Shown: positions 38,435 to 47,408 of the stretch, piece by piece | How the letters are laid out: each line of letters opens with the position of its first letter | Numbering within the stretch: position 1 is the stretch's first letter | Assembly: GCF_018588945.1 (NCBI RefSeq) | Contig: NZ_JAFIWA010000002.1 | Span: 456,595-520,594, forward strand | Direction of reading: 5' to 3' | From: Microbacterium flavescens | GTDB lineage: Bacteria > Actinomycetota > Actinomycetes > Actinomycetales > Microbacteriaceae | Length of the DNA: 64,000 bases | The notes under the pieces: generated by a model | The model's database searches: none | What the model was told of the DNA's origin: nothing | What the model saw: only the letters and a program-made list of their open reading frames with translations | Translations under genes and position numbers: made by a program

Positions 38435-38902
38435 GAGTCACATCCGCGAATCCAACCTGCGCACGAGTCGCACAAGATGCGCGTCGAGGCTCGCGCGGTT
38501 GGCCACGAGTGTGACACCTGGATCCGGCGCGTCACAGATAACGCGGGTGGCAGCCACGACAACCGGCGGGTTGTGAGACAAGCATCCTTGGATACGGCAC
38601 CTACTGGAAGATTTCCCCGCATCTCGCGTAATAGACGGGGGAGCGGGCCGTCTCATGGATAGACGACCCCAACCGTCTAAGAGTCGCGACCCTCGGGTCC
38701 GGCTCTTGCCGCCTCCTGACCCCTCCCCGATCGGGTCAGGAGGCGGTATTGATCGGGCGCCGGTCTCTGCGGTCAGCCCGCGCCGCGCGGATCATCCTTC
38801 CGGGGTGAGGCCCGCCGCGCTGATGCATCTCTACAGTGAGCACCAACCGCTCTGCGCCGCCCCCACCGGCGCACTTGGGGAGTGGCGAATGGAGACGCGC
38901 TC
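38435..38902. other. 468-base stretch without a recognisable gene
   Basis: No frame shows family similarity, and base composition is less GC-rich than the flanks. It holds several short hairpins (AGACGG / CCGTCT at 38633-38653; TAGACG / CGTCTA near 38662-38681) and then the strong terminator-like stem at 38709-38746. I looked for a tRNA, tmRNA, SRP or RNase P RNA and found none. It may be debris from the deletion that truncated the channel, or hold an unknown small RNA ending at that stem. Confidence 0.5.
38709..38746 (+). terminator. strong terminator-like hairpin
   Basis: CCGCCTCCTGACCC (38709-38722) and GGGTCAGGAGGCGG (38733-38746) pair perfectly over 14 bases around a 10-base loop; TATTGAT follows on the plus strand. 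No protein gene ends just before it on either strand. Confidence 0.6.
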
Positions 38903-39598
38903 ATGGGCAGCGACAGCACCCCTCCGATCACCAAGCCGCCTGCCGTCGCGCCGGCCGGACCGCAATCAGACGACGGCGTGAGCCGCCAGACGCTGATGTG
39001 GTTCGGGCTCGCGATCGTCGTCCTGGCGTTCTTCGCCGCTTTCCTCGGCTCGTGGATGGCGCGATCCGTCGACACGGCCCAGCAGGTGCCGGCCGCGGCA
39101 TCCACTCCCGACCCGGCAGCCACACCCACCGAGACGCCGAGTGTCGAGGATTACGAAGCGGCGCTCGAAGAGATCCTGCCGGCCGGATCCGCCGTGCGCG
39201 CGGGATCGGGCGTCCCCGAATCGGGTAAAGGAAGCGCCGGAGACGTCTACATCGACATCGCCACGGCCGACGTCTACCTGTTCGAGGACGACTGGACGCT
39301 CGTGGGCAACATCCGCGAGTCCGCGGCCGAGAACCTGACCGGTGCCACGGGCGCCGCCGGCGCGACAGGTGGACAGGGCGCGACCGGCGCGCAGGGTGAG
39401 ACAGGCGCGCGGGGTGAGACCGGAGCCCCGGGCGAGCCGGGTGCGCCGGGCACCCAGGTGACCCTCGGCGCCGGCGAGCCCACGGAGCCGACGTGCGAGG
39501 GCGACGACATCTTCATCGACACGACGACCCCGATGTTCTACCAGTGCAGCGACGGCGCCTGGGTGGCGTTCGCGCCGCCGTCCGCCCCCGAGGAGTGA
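38903..39598 (+). CDS. membrane-anchored collagen-like protein
   Basis: 231 residues: a Pro/Ser-rich cytoplasmic N-terminus, one TM helix at about 30-52 (LMWFGLAIVVLAFFAAFLGSWMA), a Pro/Thr linker, a small domain with DVYIDIATADVYLFEDDWTLVGNI, then about a dozen Gly-X-Y triplets (GATGAAGATGGQGATGAQGE and on) and a second copy of the small domain, DDIFIDTTTPMFYQCSDGAWV. The repeat of that module on both sides of the collagen stretch suggests a surface protein. ATG at 38903 chosen for GGAG 8 bases upstream; an in-frame GTG lies at 38882. Function unknown. Confidence 0.75.
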   Translation: MGSDSTPPITKPPAVAPAGPQSDDGVSRQTLMWFGLAIVVLAFFAAFLGSWMARSVDTAQQVPAAASTPDPAATPTETPSVEDYEAALEEILPAGSAVRAGSGVPESGKGSAGDVYIDIATADVYLFEDDWTLVGNIRESAAENLTGATGAAGATGGQGATGAQGETGARGETGAPGEPGAPGTQVTLGAGEPTEPTCEGDDIFIDTTTPMFYQCSDGAWVAFAPPSAPEE

Positions 39599-39620
39599 GG
39601 TCCGCGCGAGGCCGCGAGGG

Positions 39621-40730
39621 TCAGCGCCGTGTCGACGCGGTCACCGTGAACTTCGCGTTCCGCGCGATCTGACGCGTCGGCCCGACGATCCGCTCGAGCG
39701 CCGGACGGTACTCGAGGGCGGAGTTCCATACGGTCCACAGCTCGCCCCCGGACTGAAGGACCCGGGCAGTGTCGGCGAACATGCGCGGCGCGACGCCCTC
39801 GTGCACCGCCGCTCCGACATGGAACGGCGGGTTGAGCGCGATGAACGAGGCGCTCCCGTCGCCGCGCGAGCGCAGCATGTCGTCACGCACCACCTCGACG
39901 CGCTCGCCGACGCCGTTCGCATCTGCGGTGGCTCGTGCAGACGCGACGGCGATCGCCGACTGATCGCAGGCGATGACGTTGAGCTCGGGATGCCGCAGCG
40001 CGATGCTCGTCGCCACGACACCGGTTCCGCACGCGAGGTCGATCACGGTCCCGGCCGGACGATCGAGCTCGGGAAGGTGCTCGAGGAGCAGGCGCGTGCC
40101 GATGTCGATCGACGTGCCGGCGAAGGCGCCGCCGAACGCGCACACGACGAGGCCGTCGTGGCTCTCGCGACGCGGCACGGGATCGCGGCCGTCGTACGGA
40201 CCGCGGGCAATGAGCACCCGTGACTTCTGCCGTGCGTGGGTGACGTCGACGCGCTCGAAGTCCTCGCGCAGCACGTCGTTCATCGCGGGCGTCATGTGCT
40301 TGATCCGGCCGCCGGCGAACACGACCACGTCGGACGCGGCGTGTGCGGCGACCAGCCCGGCGAGGTCGCGGAGCGCGTCGAGCGATCGGGGAAGTCGCAG
40401 GAGCACGACGTCCGCACCCGCGATGAGTTCGGCCGCCAGAGGATGCGACGCGTACGCATCGCCGAGACCGAACCGCTCCGCATTCGCCGCGAGCGCCTGT
40501 TCGCCGGTGAGCGCGTCTTGATGCACACGGATGCCGCGTCCGCCGTCCGCGGCAGCGCCCAGCGTCAGCCCCCCATACCCGTCGCCGATCACCACGACCG
40601 ACCCATCGTCGGCAGCACGCCGCGCCTCGGCTGACTCGTCGAGGATCAGCCGGTCCGCGGCGTCCGACGCCGGCAGGTCGGGGCCTTCGACGTCGGGCCA
40701 GCGTCGCAGCTCGGCGGGGGAGAACTCCAC
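39621..40730 (-). CDS. RsmC/RlmG-type rRNA methyltransferase
   Basis: 369 residues in two tandem methyltransferase folds, as in the RsmC/RlmG family that makes m2G in rRNA: an N-terminal degenerate half (1-170) and a catalytic C-terminal half with VIDLACGTGVVATSIALRHPELNVIACDQS (SAM motif I and acidic loop) and IALNPPFHVGAAVHEGV (motif IV N-P-P-F). Chosen start GTG at 40730 gives EFSPAELRRWPDV and lies 6 bases after TACCGT, leaderless. Which rRNA guanine is modified cannot be told. Confidence 0.8.
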   Translation of the reverse strand: MEFSPAELRRWPDVEGPDLPASDAADRLILDESAEARRAADDGSVVVIGDGYGGLTLGAAADGGRGIRVHQDALTGEQALAANAERFGLGDAYASHPLAAELIAGADVVLLRLPRSLDALRDLAGLVAAHAASDVVVFAGGRIKHMTPAMNDVLREDFERVDVTHARQKSRVLIARGPYDGRDPVPRRESHDGLVVCAFGGAFAGTSIDIGTRLLLEHLPELDRPAGTVIDLACGTGVVATSIALRHPELNVIACDQSAIAVASARATADANGVGERVEVVRDDMLRSRGDGSASFIALNPPFHVGAAVHEGVAPRMFADTARVLQSGGELWTVWNSALEYRPALERIVGPTRQIARNAKFTVTASTRR

Positions 40731-40736
40731 CGTCCC

Positions 40737-40742
40737 ACGGTA
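40737..40742 (-). promoter_or_regulatory. leaderless -10 box (TACCGT)
   Basis: Minus-strand TACCGT, 6 bases before the GTG of the methyltransferase gene. Its divergent neighbour has TAGGGT at 40785-40790. Confidence 0.55.
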
Positions 40743-40817
40743 GTCCGTCGTCGCCCGCGAGACGGTCGGGGGCGGAACCGAACGTAGGGTGGAGGCATCC
40801 CCACCCGAAGGAGACCT

Positions 40818-41282
40818 GTGTTCCGCACGCCCTTGAACCTCTTCCGATTCCTGGCCGTCGCGGAGGCGATCTCGTGGACGCTGCTGATCGCCGCCCTCAT
40901 CATTCGGGCCACCACGGACCTCGCCATCGCCGTGACGGTGGGCGGCGCGATCCACGGCTTCGTGTTCCTGTCGTACGGCGCGACGGCTGTCCTCGTCGCG
41001 ATGAACCAGCGCTGGGGCGTGTGGCCTACGGTCGTCGCGGTCGTCAGTGCCGTCATCCCGTACGCCACGATCCCCACCGAGCTGTGGCTGCACCGCACCG
41101 GGCGGCTCGCGGGCGCGTGGCGGCTGACGCCGACGGATGATCCGAGGGATGCCGCGTGGCACGACCGTCTGATGCGATGGTTCCTCAACCGGGCGTGGCT
41201 GCTGGCGCTGCTCATCGCTCTCGCGGTCGTCGCGCTGTACGCGGCGCTGCTGGTCGTCGGCCCTCCGGGCGGACGCCACTGA
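40818..41282 (+). CDS. DUF3817 membrane protein
   Basis: 154 residues with four hydrophobic helices. The conserved DUF3817 core is FRTPLNLFRFLAVAEAISWTLLI, HGFVFLSYGATAVLVAMNQRWGVWPTVVAVVSAVIPYATIPTELWLHR; the last helix is WLLALLIALAVVALYAALLVV. Family function unknown. GTG start with GAAGGAG 5 bases upstream; -10 TAGGGT about 27 bases upstream, so this gene has a normal leader, unlike its divergent neighbour. Confidence 0.82.
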   Translation: MFRTPLNLFRFLAVAEAISWTLLIAALIIRATTDLAIAVTVGGAIHGFVFLSYGATAVLVAMNQRWGVWPTVVAVVSAVIPYATIPTELWLHRTGRLAGAWRLTPTDDPRDAAWHDRLMRWFLNRAWLLALLIALAVVALYAALLVVGPPGGRH

Positions 41283-41319
41283 CCGCCCTGACGGCCGCTG
41301 ACGGCGCGACCGCCACGGC

Positions 41320-44226
41320 TCACCAGCCCGTCGTGAGCACCCGATCCAGAGCCGCGACCAGTGCGTCGGCGCTCTCGCGCGAGAAGCACATCGGCGGCTT
41401 GATCTTGAGGATGTTCTGGTGGTCTCCCGTCGGCTGGGCGATCACGCCGAGCGCGCGCAGTCGTGTGCAGATCGCGGCGGTCTCGGCAGTCGCAGGCCGG
41501 GAGGTGGCGCGGTCGCGCACGAACTCCGGGCCGAGGTAGAGGCCCGACCCGTGGACGGCGGCGAGGAGCGGATGCCGCTGCCCGAGCTGCTCGAGCCGTT
41601 CCTTCAGATAGCCGCCGACCTCGCGTGCGTTCTCCTGCAGCCGCTCGTCGCGGATGATGTCGAGCACGGCGAGCCCGACCGCGCTCGAGACCGGACTCCC
41701 GCCGGCGGACGAGAAGAAGTACCCGCCCTCGCGGTAGCGCTCGGCGATCTCACGCGTCGTGATGACCGCGCCGAGCGGATGCCCGCTGCCCATCGCCTTG
41801 GCGACGGTCACGATGTCGGGCACCACTCCCTGCTGCTCGAAGCCCCAGAACCAGTCGCCGAGCCGGCCGTAGCCGACCTGCACCTCGTCGGCGATCGCCA
41901 GCCCGCCATGCGCGCGCACGGCGCGGTAGACGGCGTCGAGATAGCCGTCGGGGAGTGCAACGCCGCCGGCATTGCCGAAGACCGGCTCGGCGATGAATGC
42001 CCCCGCGGGCGTGCCTTCGGCCGCCAGGCGCTCGATCTCGGCCACCGCGCCCTCGGCGTACTGGGCCGGCGACGCGCCGCGATCGCCGTACGGGGCGGGC
42101 ACGGTGTGCACCCATTCCGGCCGCGTCTCGAGCGCGGCGGGATTGTCGGCGACCGACGTCGACACCGCATCCGACAGGTACGTCCAGCCGTGATACGCCT
42201 CGCGCACCGCGAGGACATCGCGTCGTCCGCACCACGCCTGTCCCAGGCGCAGGGCGAGATCGACCGCCTCGGACCCGCTGTTGACGAGGAACACGGTGTC
42301 GAGCGGGGCGGGCAGCAGCGCCGCCAGCCGCTCGGAGAACTCGATCACGGCCGGGTAGTGGAAGCGCGAGTTGGTGTTGAGGAGCTGCCACTGTTCCGCG
42401 ACGGCCGCCACGAGCCGCGGATGCGCGTGACCCACCGACGTGACGTTGTTGAGCGTGTCGAGGTAGACGCGTCCGTCGGCGTCGACGAGGTGCTCTCGCC
42501 ATCCGCGCACCATCACGGGCGGGTCGTCGAAGTAGTGCTCCTGCACATCGGCGAACACCGCATCGCGGCGAGTGAGCAGCGCTGACGCATCGGCCGTCTC
42601 ACCGGCGAAGCCCGCAGGCAGCCCCGGCACGAGCGGACTCGGATCCGCGACGACCGCCATCCAAGCCGTGGCGAGACTGCGGGACGCGAAGCGGGGTGCA
42701 TCCACGCCGGCACGCACCGCCTGGACCCACAGCGCCGCGTCGGCCTCGCCGAGCAGGTCGCCGGCCTCGACCGGGCTGGCGTCGGCGAGTGCCGTGCGCA
42801 CCCCCTCCAGCCGCAGGCTCCAGTCGCCGCTGCCGAGGAGCACGCCGCCGGGCGTCACCTCGACGACTCCCGCCCAGGGCGCCGCGACCGGCTGCCGCTC
42901 GGCGAACCGCAGCTCCACGCCGAGTGCGACGTTGTGCGGCTCGTCCGGGTCAAGCGGCCGCGACCGGGTGAGCCTGGGTTCGCCGAACCTCGCCACGGCG
43001 GCGCGGGCGGGGCCGAGGCATCCGCTCAGCACGTCTTCTTCGGCGGATGCCGCGAGCCAGCGACCCTCGTGCAGGTGGGGACTCGTCGGCGACAGGTCGG
43101 CCATGACCACGTCTTCGGCGGTCAGCCACGGCAGAAGCGCCTGCCCGGCAGGGAGTTCCGGCGTTGCTGCGGAGCGCCCGACCGCCCGGGCGACGAGGGC
43201 GTTCGCGACCTGGAGCGGCACCGCCGTCGCCGCCTCGAAGATCGCGCGCTCGTGGGTGAGGTTGCCGGCGGCGTAGTCGTTGCCGGGGTCGGTGGCGAGC
43301 ACGTGGTGGGCGCTCGCGACGAGCGTGGCCGCGCGCACCACGACGAGAGGCCACAGCGCGCGGAGTTCCGCCGTCTCGAGCGGCCGCACGCGGTGATACG
43401 CCGACACGGCTCGCATCGCGGCCGGCAGGTCGACGCCATCGTGGTGGAGCAGCGACGAGACCGTGATGGCGAGCTCGCCGATGGCCCAGGTGCGGTTCAG
43501 GTCACCCAGGTCGATCACGCCGTCGGGGACACGCGTGATGGGGTCGGCGGTGACGACGTTGTCGTCGGTGAGATCGCCGTGGATGAACTGCGTCGGCAGC
43601 GCCGCTGCGACGGCATGGACGTCAGCCCATGCGGCATCGGATGCCTGCGCCAGGCGCTCACGGAGCGCGCGGTCGCCGACGAAGGGCAGCAGCTCGGCGA
43701 GGACCGCCGGCGCGTAGCGGAGGTCCCATTGGTGGCTGCGCTCGGCGTCCGGCGCGTCGAGGTCTTCCAGGGCGACGGCGATGCGCGCGGCCAGGTCGCC
43801 CAGCGCCTCGACGACCGCGCGCGACAGGTGACCGGTGAGGGTCGTGCCCTCGAGGAACTCCAGCACGCGCGCCTGCATCTCGACGCCGTCGACGATCACC
43901 GGCCGCACGGTGGCGCCGTCCGTGACGAGCGCGCGCGGGGCGCGGCATCCCACCCGCTCGGCGATGAGTGCCGCGGCCGCGGACTGCGCCTCGAGCTCGG
44001 CCGCCGTCACGCTCGGGTTCGCGATCTTGAGCAGCAGTGGCGGCGCGTCCTCGCGTTCGAGGAGGAAGTTGCGGTCCTGGTGGCTGCCCAGCGTCCGCGC
44101 CGAGGCGTCGATGCCCCAGATGTCGCCGGCCAGGCGCGCCGCCAGGGCGTCGGAGACATCGGGCGGGGCGGGCTGGGTCAAGGCGCCCGTGCTCGCGTCA
44201 GGGCTCGCGCTCGGGTCGGCGCTCAT
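41320..44226 (-). CDS. fusion: APH-type kinase + M23-like domain + class III aminotransferase-fold lyase
   Basis: 968 residues in three parts. 1 to about 330: aminoglycoside/choline-kinase fold, with phosphate-handling [12 protein letters not shown] and metal-binding VIDLGDL. About 400-520: a small beta domain ([20 protein letters not shown]) like the M23/biotinyl-type domains seen in this architecture. About 540-968: class III PLP aminotransferase fold with [42 protein letters not shown] and the PLP lysine in [10 protein letters not shown]. Related vertebrate enzymes act as separate kinase and ammoniophospholyase on hydroxylysine or ethanolamine, so the fusion probably phosphorylates an amino alcohol and then eliminates phosphate and ammonia. 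ATG at 44226 has GAGGAG; the earlier GTG at 44253 lies too close to the -10 box. Confidence 0.85.
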   Translation of the reverse strand: MSADPSASPDASTGALTQPAPPDVSDALAARLAGDIWGIDASARTLGSHQDRNFLLEREDAPPLLLKIANPSVTAAELEAQSAAAALIAERVGCRAPRALVTDGATVRPVIVDGVEMQARVLEFLEGTTLTGHLSRAVVEALGDLAARIAVALEDLDAPDAERSHQWDLRYAPAVLAELLPFVGDRALRERLAQASDAAWADVHAVAAALPTQFIHGDLTDDNVVTADPITRVPDGVIDLGDLNRTWAIGELAITVSSLLHHDGVDLPAAMRAVSAYHRVRPLETAELRALWPLVVVRAATLVASAHHVLATDPGNDYAAGNLTHERAIFEAATAVPLQVANALVARAVGRSAATPELPAGQALLPWLTAEDVVMADLSPTSPHLHEGRWLAASAEEDVLSGCLGPARAAVARFGEPRLTRSRPLDPDEPHNVALGVELRFAERQPVAAPWAGVVEVTPGGVLLGSGDWSLRLEGVRTALADASPVEAGDLLGEADAALWVQAVRAGVDAPRFASRSLATAWMAVVADPSPLVPGLPAGFAGETADASALLTRRDAVFADVQEHYFDDPPVMVRGWREHLVDADGRVYLDTLNNVTSVGHAHPRLVAAVAEQWQLLNTNSRFHYPAVIEFSERLAALLPAPLDTVFLVNSGSEAVDLALRLGQAWCGRRDVLAVREAYHGWTYLSDAVSTSVADNPAALETRPEWVHTVPAPYGDRGASPAQYAEGAVAEIERLAAEGTPAGAFIAEPVFGNAGGVALPDGYLDAVYRAVRAHGGLAIADEVQVGYGRLGDWFWGFEQQGVVPDIVTVAKAMGSGHPLGAVITTREIAERYREGGYFFSSAGGSPVSSAVGLAVLDIIRDERLQENAREVGGYLKERLEQLGQRHPLLAAVHGSGLYLGPEFVRDRATSRPATAETAAICTRLRALGVIAQPTGDHQNILKIKPPMCFSRESADALVAALDRVLTTGW

Positions 44227-44254
44227 CTCGTGCTCCTCGCTGGGATCTGGCACG

Positions 44255-44260
44255 AGGCTA
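44255..44260 (-). promoter_or_regulatory. -10 box (TAGCCT) of the kinase/lyase fusion gene
   Basis: Minus-strand TAGCCT. The start point would fall near 44247, just downstream of the GTG at 44253, which argues for the ATG at 44226. Confidence 0.5.
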
Positions 44261-44286
44261 CCGGTGGAGCGCGAGCCCGCCGCGGA

Positions 44287-44658
44287 TCAGGAGGGGTTCG
44301 GCAGCTGCTGCAGCGTCCAGGCGTTGCCGTCGGGGTCGGCGAAGGTGACGAATCGGCCCCACGCCTGCTCATCCACGCCCTGTGCGTCGACCCCGCGTTC
44401 GCGCAGGTGTGCGAGCGCCTGATCGGCATCGGGGACGACGACCTGGATCGTGTCTTGCTGGCCCGGCTGGAGCGTACCGCCGAGGCCGGTGCCGAACGCG
44501 ATGGAGCACGCCGAGCCCGGCGGTGTGAGCTGCACGAACCGCAGCCCCTCGAAGGGCGTCTGGTCGTGATCGAGGTGGAATCCGATGCCGACGTAGAAGT
44601 CGCGAGCCCGGTCGACATCGGAGACCGGCACGTGGATGAGTTCGATCTTCCAGTCCAT
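44287..44658 (-). CDS. VOC-family (glyoxalase-like) protein
   Basis: 123 residues, two babba half-units of the vicinal-oxygen-chelate fold: WKIELIHVPVSDVDRARDFYVGIGF and QVVVPDADQALAHLRERGVD ... RFVTFADPDGNAWTLQQLP. The final FADPDGNAW motif is typical. It may be a dioxygenase, isomerase or resistance-type binding protein; the substrate is not known. ATG at 44658 has AGAGAGAGG upstream; the longer frame adds unconserved residues. Confidence 0.85.
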   Translation of the reverse strand: MDWKIELIHVPVSDVDRARDFYVGIGFHLDHDQTPFEGLRFVQLTPPGSACSIAFGTGLGGTLQPGQQDTIQVVVPDADQALAHLRERGVDAQGVDEQAWGRFVTFADPDGNAWTLQQLPNPS

Positions 44659-44760
44659 GCGGGATCCTCTCTCTCTCCGCCGGAAGGCGCGGTGCCAGCC
44701 GACGAGCACACGCTACGCCCGGGTCCCGACACTCCGGTCGCCCCTGTCGACCGCTCGGAG

Positions 44761-47175
44761 TCAGGCGGGAGCCGTCTCGCCCAGGAACGTGCCGAGCTGG
44801 TCGGGAGGGCACGCCGCGAGCGCGGCGCTGTGCCCTGCCAGCTCGGAGAGCGTGTCGAGGGCGGCGAGCACACCCGCGTGATCGCCGGCGTCGCGCTGGG
44901 CGGCGACCAGCCGCTCGACGGCCGCGATCTGCCGCGCGCGATCGCCCGCGGCGGTCGCGATCGCCGACGCCTCGCGAAGGGCCGCCACGCGGCTGCGGGG
45001 GTCGGCCGCGCGGTCGGCGCGCAGCATCAGGACCCGGTGCACGCACCGCAGGTCGCCGAGATGGCGAAACGAGGCCAGCAGCTCGTCGATCTCGCCGCTC
45101 TCGTCCAGCCCCAGCGTCGCCTGGACGAGGCGACCGTGCGCGAGCTCGTGCTCATTGGCGGTCGCCTCGGAGTACGCGACGCATTCCGCGGCCCAGCGCG
45201 CAGCGCGCTCCGAGTCGTAGCCGGACTCGGCTGCCGTCAGCGCCATCATGAAGCGCACGTTGTTCACGTGCGTCTCGTCGCCTGCGCGCGCGTAGCCGCG
45301 CATGGCCGCCTCGAACGCCTCGACGGCATCGGCGACGTCGCTGCGACGACCCTCCTGCACGGCGATGCTGCGCAGGGCGACACCGCGGAACTGGCGCGCG
45401 GCCGCGGCATCCCACGGATCGTCCTGCTCGACGGCGAGACGCTCGGCGATCTCGAGATGCGGCAGTGCCGCGGCGGGCTGGGAGCCGTACGCGGCCGCGA
45501 GACCGGCGAGCTGGTGGGCCGCGCGCTGCTGCTGAGGATCGACGGGATCGGCGACGGCGAGGGCCCGGCCGGCCAGCCGGCCCACCACCTCGATGTCGAA
45601 GAAGGCGAGGGCGTTGCCGAGTGCGAGCAGCTGCGACGGCGTCGCACGCTCGAGCAGCCACTCGTCGTGCGCGCCCATCGCCAGGGCCTCGACGCTGTCG
45701 GCATCCGAGCCGTACTGCTCGACGCCCACGGCCAGCAGCGCGGACAGCCGGACGGCGACCGGATCGCGCTCGGCGAGAGACCAGCGCAGGGCGGCGTTGA
45801 CCTCGGGGCACAGCATCACCGAGAGCCCCATCGCCTCCTTGCTGGCATCGGTGCGCGCCCGCGCGATGAAGCGCTCGGACACGACGGTCACCCAGTCGGC
45901 GTGGCGCCGCAGCACCTCGCGCACCACCTGCGGGTCGGTCCTCGCGAGCACGAACTCGCGCATCACGGCGAGCAGGCGCCAGCGGCCGCCGTCGCCGAAG
46001 GCCGGAACGAGGAGCGACCGGTCGAGCAGTCGCAGGACGATCCCGTCGGCGCCCTCGCGGGTGACCGCCGTCGCGAGGTCGATGTCGAAGGTGCGGGGGA
46101 GCGCCGCCAGCCGCTGCAGGACGTCGCGCTCCTCTTCGCCGAGAAGATGCCAGGTCCATTCGAAGGCCGTCTCCAGGCTTCGATGGCGCCCTTCCGGAGT
46201 CGCGCGGTCGAGGGTGGCGAAGTCGCGGTCGAGGCGTGCCGACAGCTCGGCGAGGGGAAGGTGGCGGGCCGCGGAAGCGGCGAGCTCGAGCGCGAGCGGC
46301 AGCCCGTCGAGGCGCGCCGCGATGTGGTCGACGATCGACTCGTCCGCGGGGGACGGCGCGTGGCCGTGCGCCGACAGCCGGTCGCGCAGGAGAGCGCCGG
46401 CCGGAGCGTCCACGCCGTCGGCGGCCAGCGGGGGAACCAGGTGCACGTGCTCGCCGTCGTCGCCCAGCGGTGTGCGCGACGTGACCACGACCTTGAGCCC
46501 GGGGGCGAGAGGGCGCAGCCGCGCGAGCATCGAACGCGTCGCCGGGCCGACGTGGTCGGCGTTGTCGAGCACGAGCAGGTAGGGCTGGGCGGTCAGGGCG
46601 ACGCCGACCGAGGCCAGGAGATCCTCGTGCGGGGAGGCCTCGAGCCCGAGCACGCGCGTGATGCGGTTGACGACATCACTCGAGGTGGCGTGTTCGAACT
46701 CGACGATCACGGGGGTGCGGTCGGCCTGCGCCTTGGCGAACTCGAGCGCGAGGCGGGTCTTGCCGACTCCGCCCGGGCCGACGAGGGTGAGCAGGTCGCC
46801 CGCGCGCACGGCTGCCTCGAGCTCGGAGAGATCGCGCCCGCGGCCGCGCAGCGGATTCGCCGGCACTCGCACCGCCGCGTCGCGCACCTCGCGCGCGGCG
46901 GCGACGAGATCGGCGCGGCTCTCTGCTCCGAGCTTGCGTCGCAGGCTCGCGATGTGGCTCTCGACGGTGCGCACGGAGATGAACAACTCCGAGGCGATCT
47001 CGGGGTTGGTGAGCCGTCGCTCCACGGCGGCGAGGACCGCGCGTTCACGCGGCGTCAGGGGCGGCCCCAGCACGGGGCCCAGTGTACTCACGGCCGGCAC
47101 GGGCGGCACCGGTGTCGCTGCGCGGACCGCCGGCAGCGCGCCGATGCGCGCCGCCGGCGGAGCCAGGGTGCTCAC
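44761..47175 (-). CDS. LuxR-type regulator with N-terminal HTH and STAND-like ATPase
   Basis: 804 residues. Unusually, the LuxR helix-turn-helix is at the N-terminus (39-95: LTPRERAVLAAVERRLTNPEIASELFISVRTVESHIASLRRKLGA), followed by a P-loop ATPase (Walker A GPGGVGKT at 133-140, LLVLDNADHV, VVVTSRTPLG) and a long helical TPR-like region to the C-terminus. LAL-type LuxR ATPases normally have the HTH last. The GTG at 47175 overlaps the stop of the small upstream gene as GTGA. Third gene of an operon with a methyltransferase, so it may sense a signal linked to that enzyme. Confidence 0.85.
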   Translation of the reverse strand: MSTLAPPAARIGALPAVRAATPVPPVPAVSTLGPVLGPPLTPRERAVLAAVERRLTNPEIASELFISVRTVESHIASLRRKLGAESRADLVAAAREVRDAAVRVPANPLRGRGRDLSELEAAVRAGDLLTLVGPGGVGKTRLALEFAKAQADRTPVIVEFEHATSSDVVNRITRVLGLEASPHEDLLASVGVALTAQPYLLVLDNADHVGPATRSMLARLRPLAPGLKVVVTSRTPLGDDGEHVHLVPPLAADGVDAPAGALLRDRLSAHGHAPSPADESIVDHIAARLDGLPLALELAASAARHLPLAELSARLDRDFATLDRATPEGRHRSLETAFEWTWHLLGEEERDVLQRLAALPRTFDIDLATAVTREGADGIVLRLLDRSLLVPAFGDGGRWRLLAVMREFVLARTDPQVVREVLRRHADWVTVVSERFIARARTDASKEAMGLSVMLCPEVNAALRWSLAERDPVAVRLSALLAVGVEQYGSDADSVEALAMGAHDEWLLERATPSQLLALGNALAFFDIEVVGRLAGRALAVADPVDPQQQRAAHQLAGLAAAYGSQPAAALPHLEIAERLAVEQDDPWDAAAARQFRGVALRSIAVQEGRRSDVADAVEAFEAAMRGYARAGDETHVNNVRFMMALTAAESGYDSERAARWAAECVAYSEATANEHELAHGRLVQATLGLDESGEIDELLASFRHLGDLRCVHRVLMLRADRAADPRSRVAALREASAIATAAGDRARQIAAVERLVAAQRDAGDHAGVLAALDTLSELAGHSAALAACPPDQLGTFLGETAPA

Positions 47176-47381
47176 GCGCGCCGCGGGAGGAGGCGGAGCA
47201 GTGCGCCGTCCGGCGACCCCGCTGCCCGCTCGGGATGGGCCGGAGACTCCGTCGCATGCCGCTCGGTCCCACGGCGCTCGGTCCCACGGCGTTCGTGGGC
47301 GCGGCGCCGCAGCTCGAGGTCGCGGATCAGGGTCTGGTGGGCGATCCCGTGCAGGGCATAGGCGTCGTGGATGGTGACCAC
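47172..47381 (-). CDS. small basic protein between methyltransferase and LuxR genes
   Basis: 69 residues: VTIHDAYALHGIAHQTLIRDLELRRRAHERR at the start, then a low-complexity tail containing the tandem RRGTERRGTER. No family recognised, but the GTG has an excellent GAGAGGAGG site 5 bases upstream, it starts 27 bases after the methyltransferase stop, and its TGA overlaps the LuxR GTG. These features make a real gene likely, perhaps acting to couple translation. Confidence 0.6.
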   Translation of the reverse strand: MVTIHDAYALHGIAHQTLIRDLELRRRAHERRGTERRGTERHATESPAHPERAAGSPDGALLRLLPRRA

Positions 47382-47408
47382 AGCCGCCTCCTCTCGGTCG
47401 TGCGGCGG

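Noticed and set aside
38620..38710. possible tRNA (an AGACG/CGTCT stem resembles an anticodon arm)
   Set aside because: The loop has 8 bases, there is no GTTCGAnnC T-loop and no matching acceptor stem on either strand.
44251..44253. GTG as start of the kinase/lyase fusion
   Set aside because: It lies 1 base after the -10 box, upstream of the likely transcription start; the ATG at 44226 has a GAGGAG site.
42934..47361. 1475-codon open frame on the plus strand
   Set aside because: It lies opposite the kinase/lyase fusion, VOC and LuxR genes. Its translation is low-complexity Arg/Gly/Asp with no family pattern, the usual mirror of GC-rich codon position 3.
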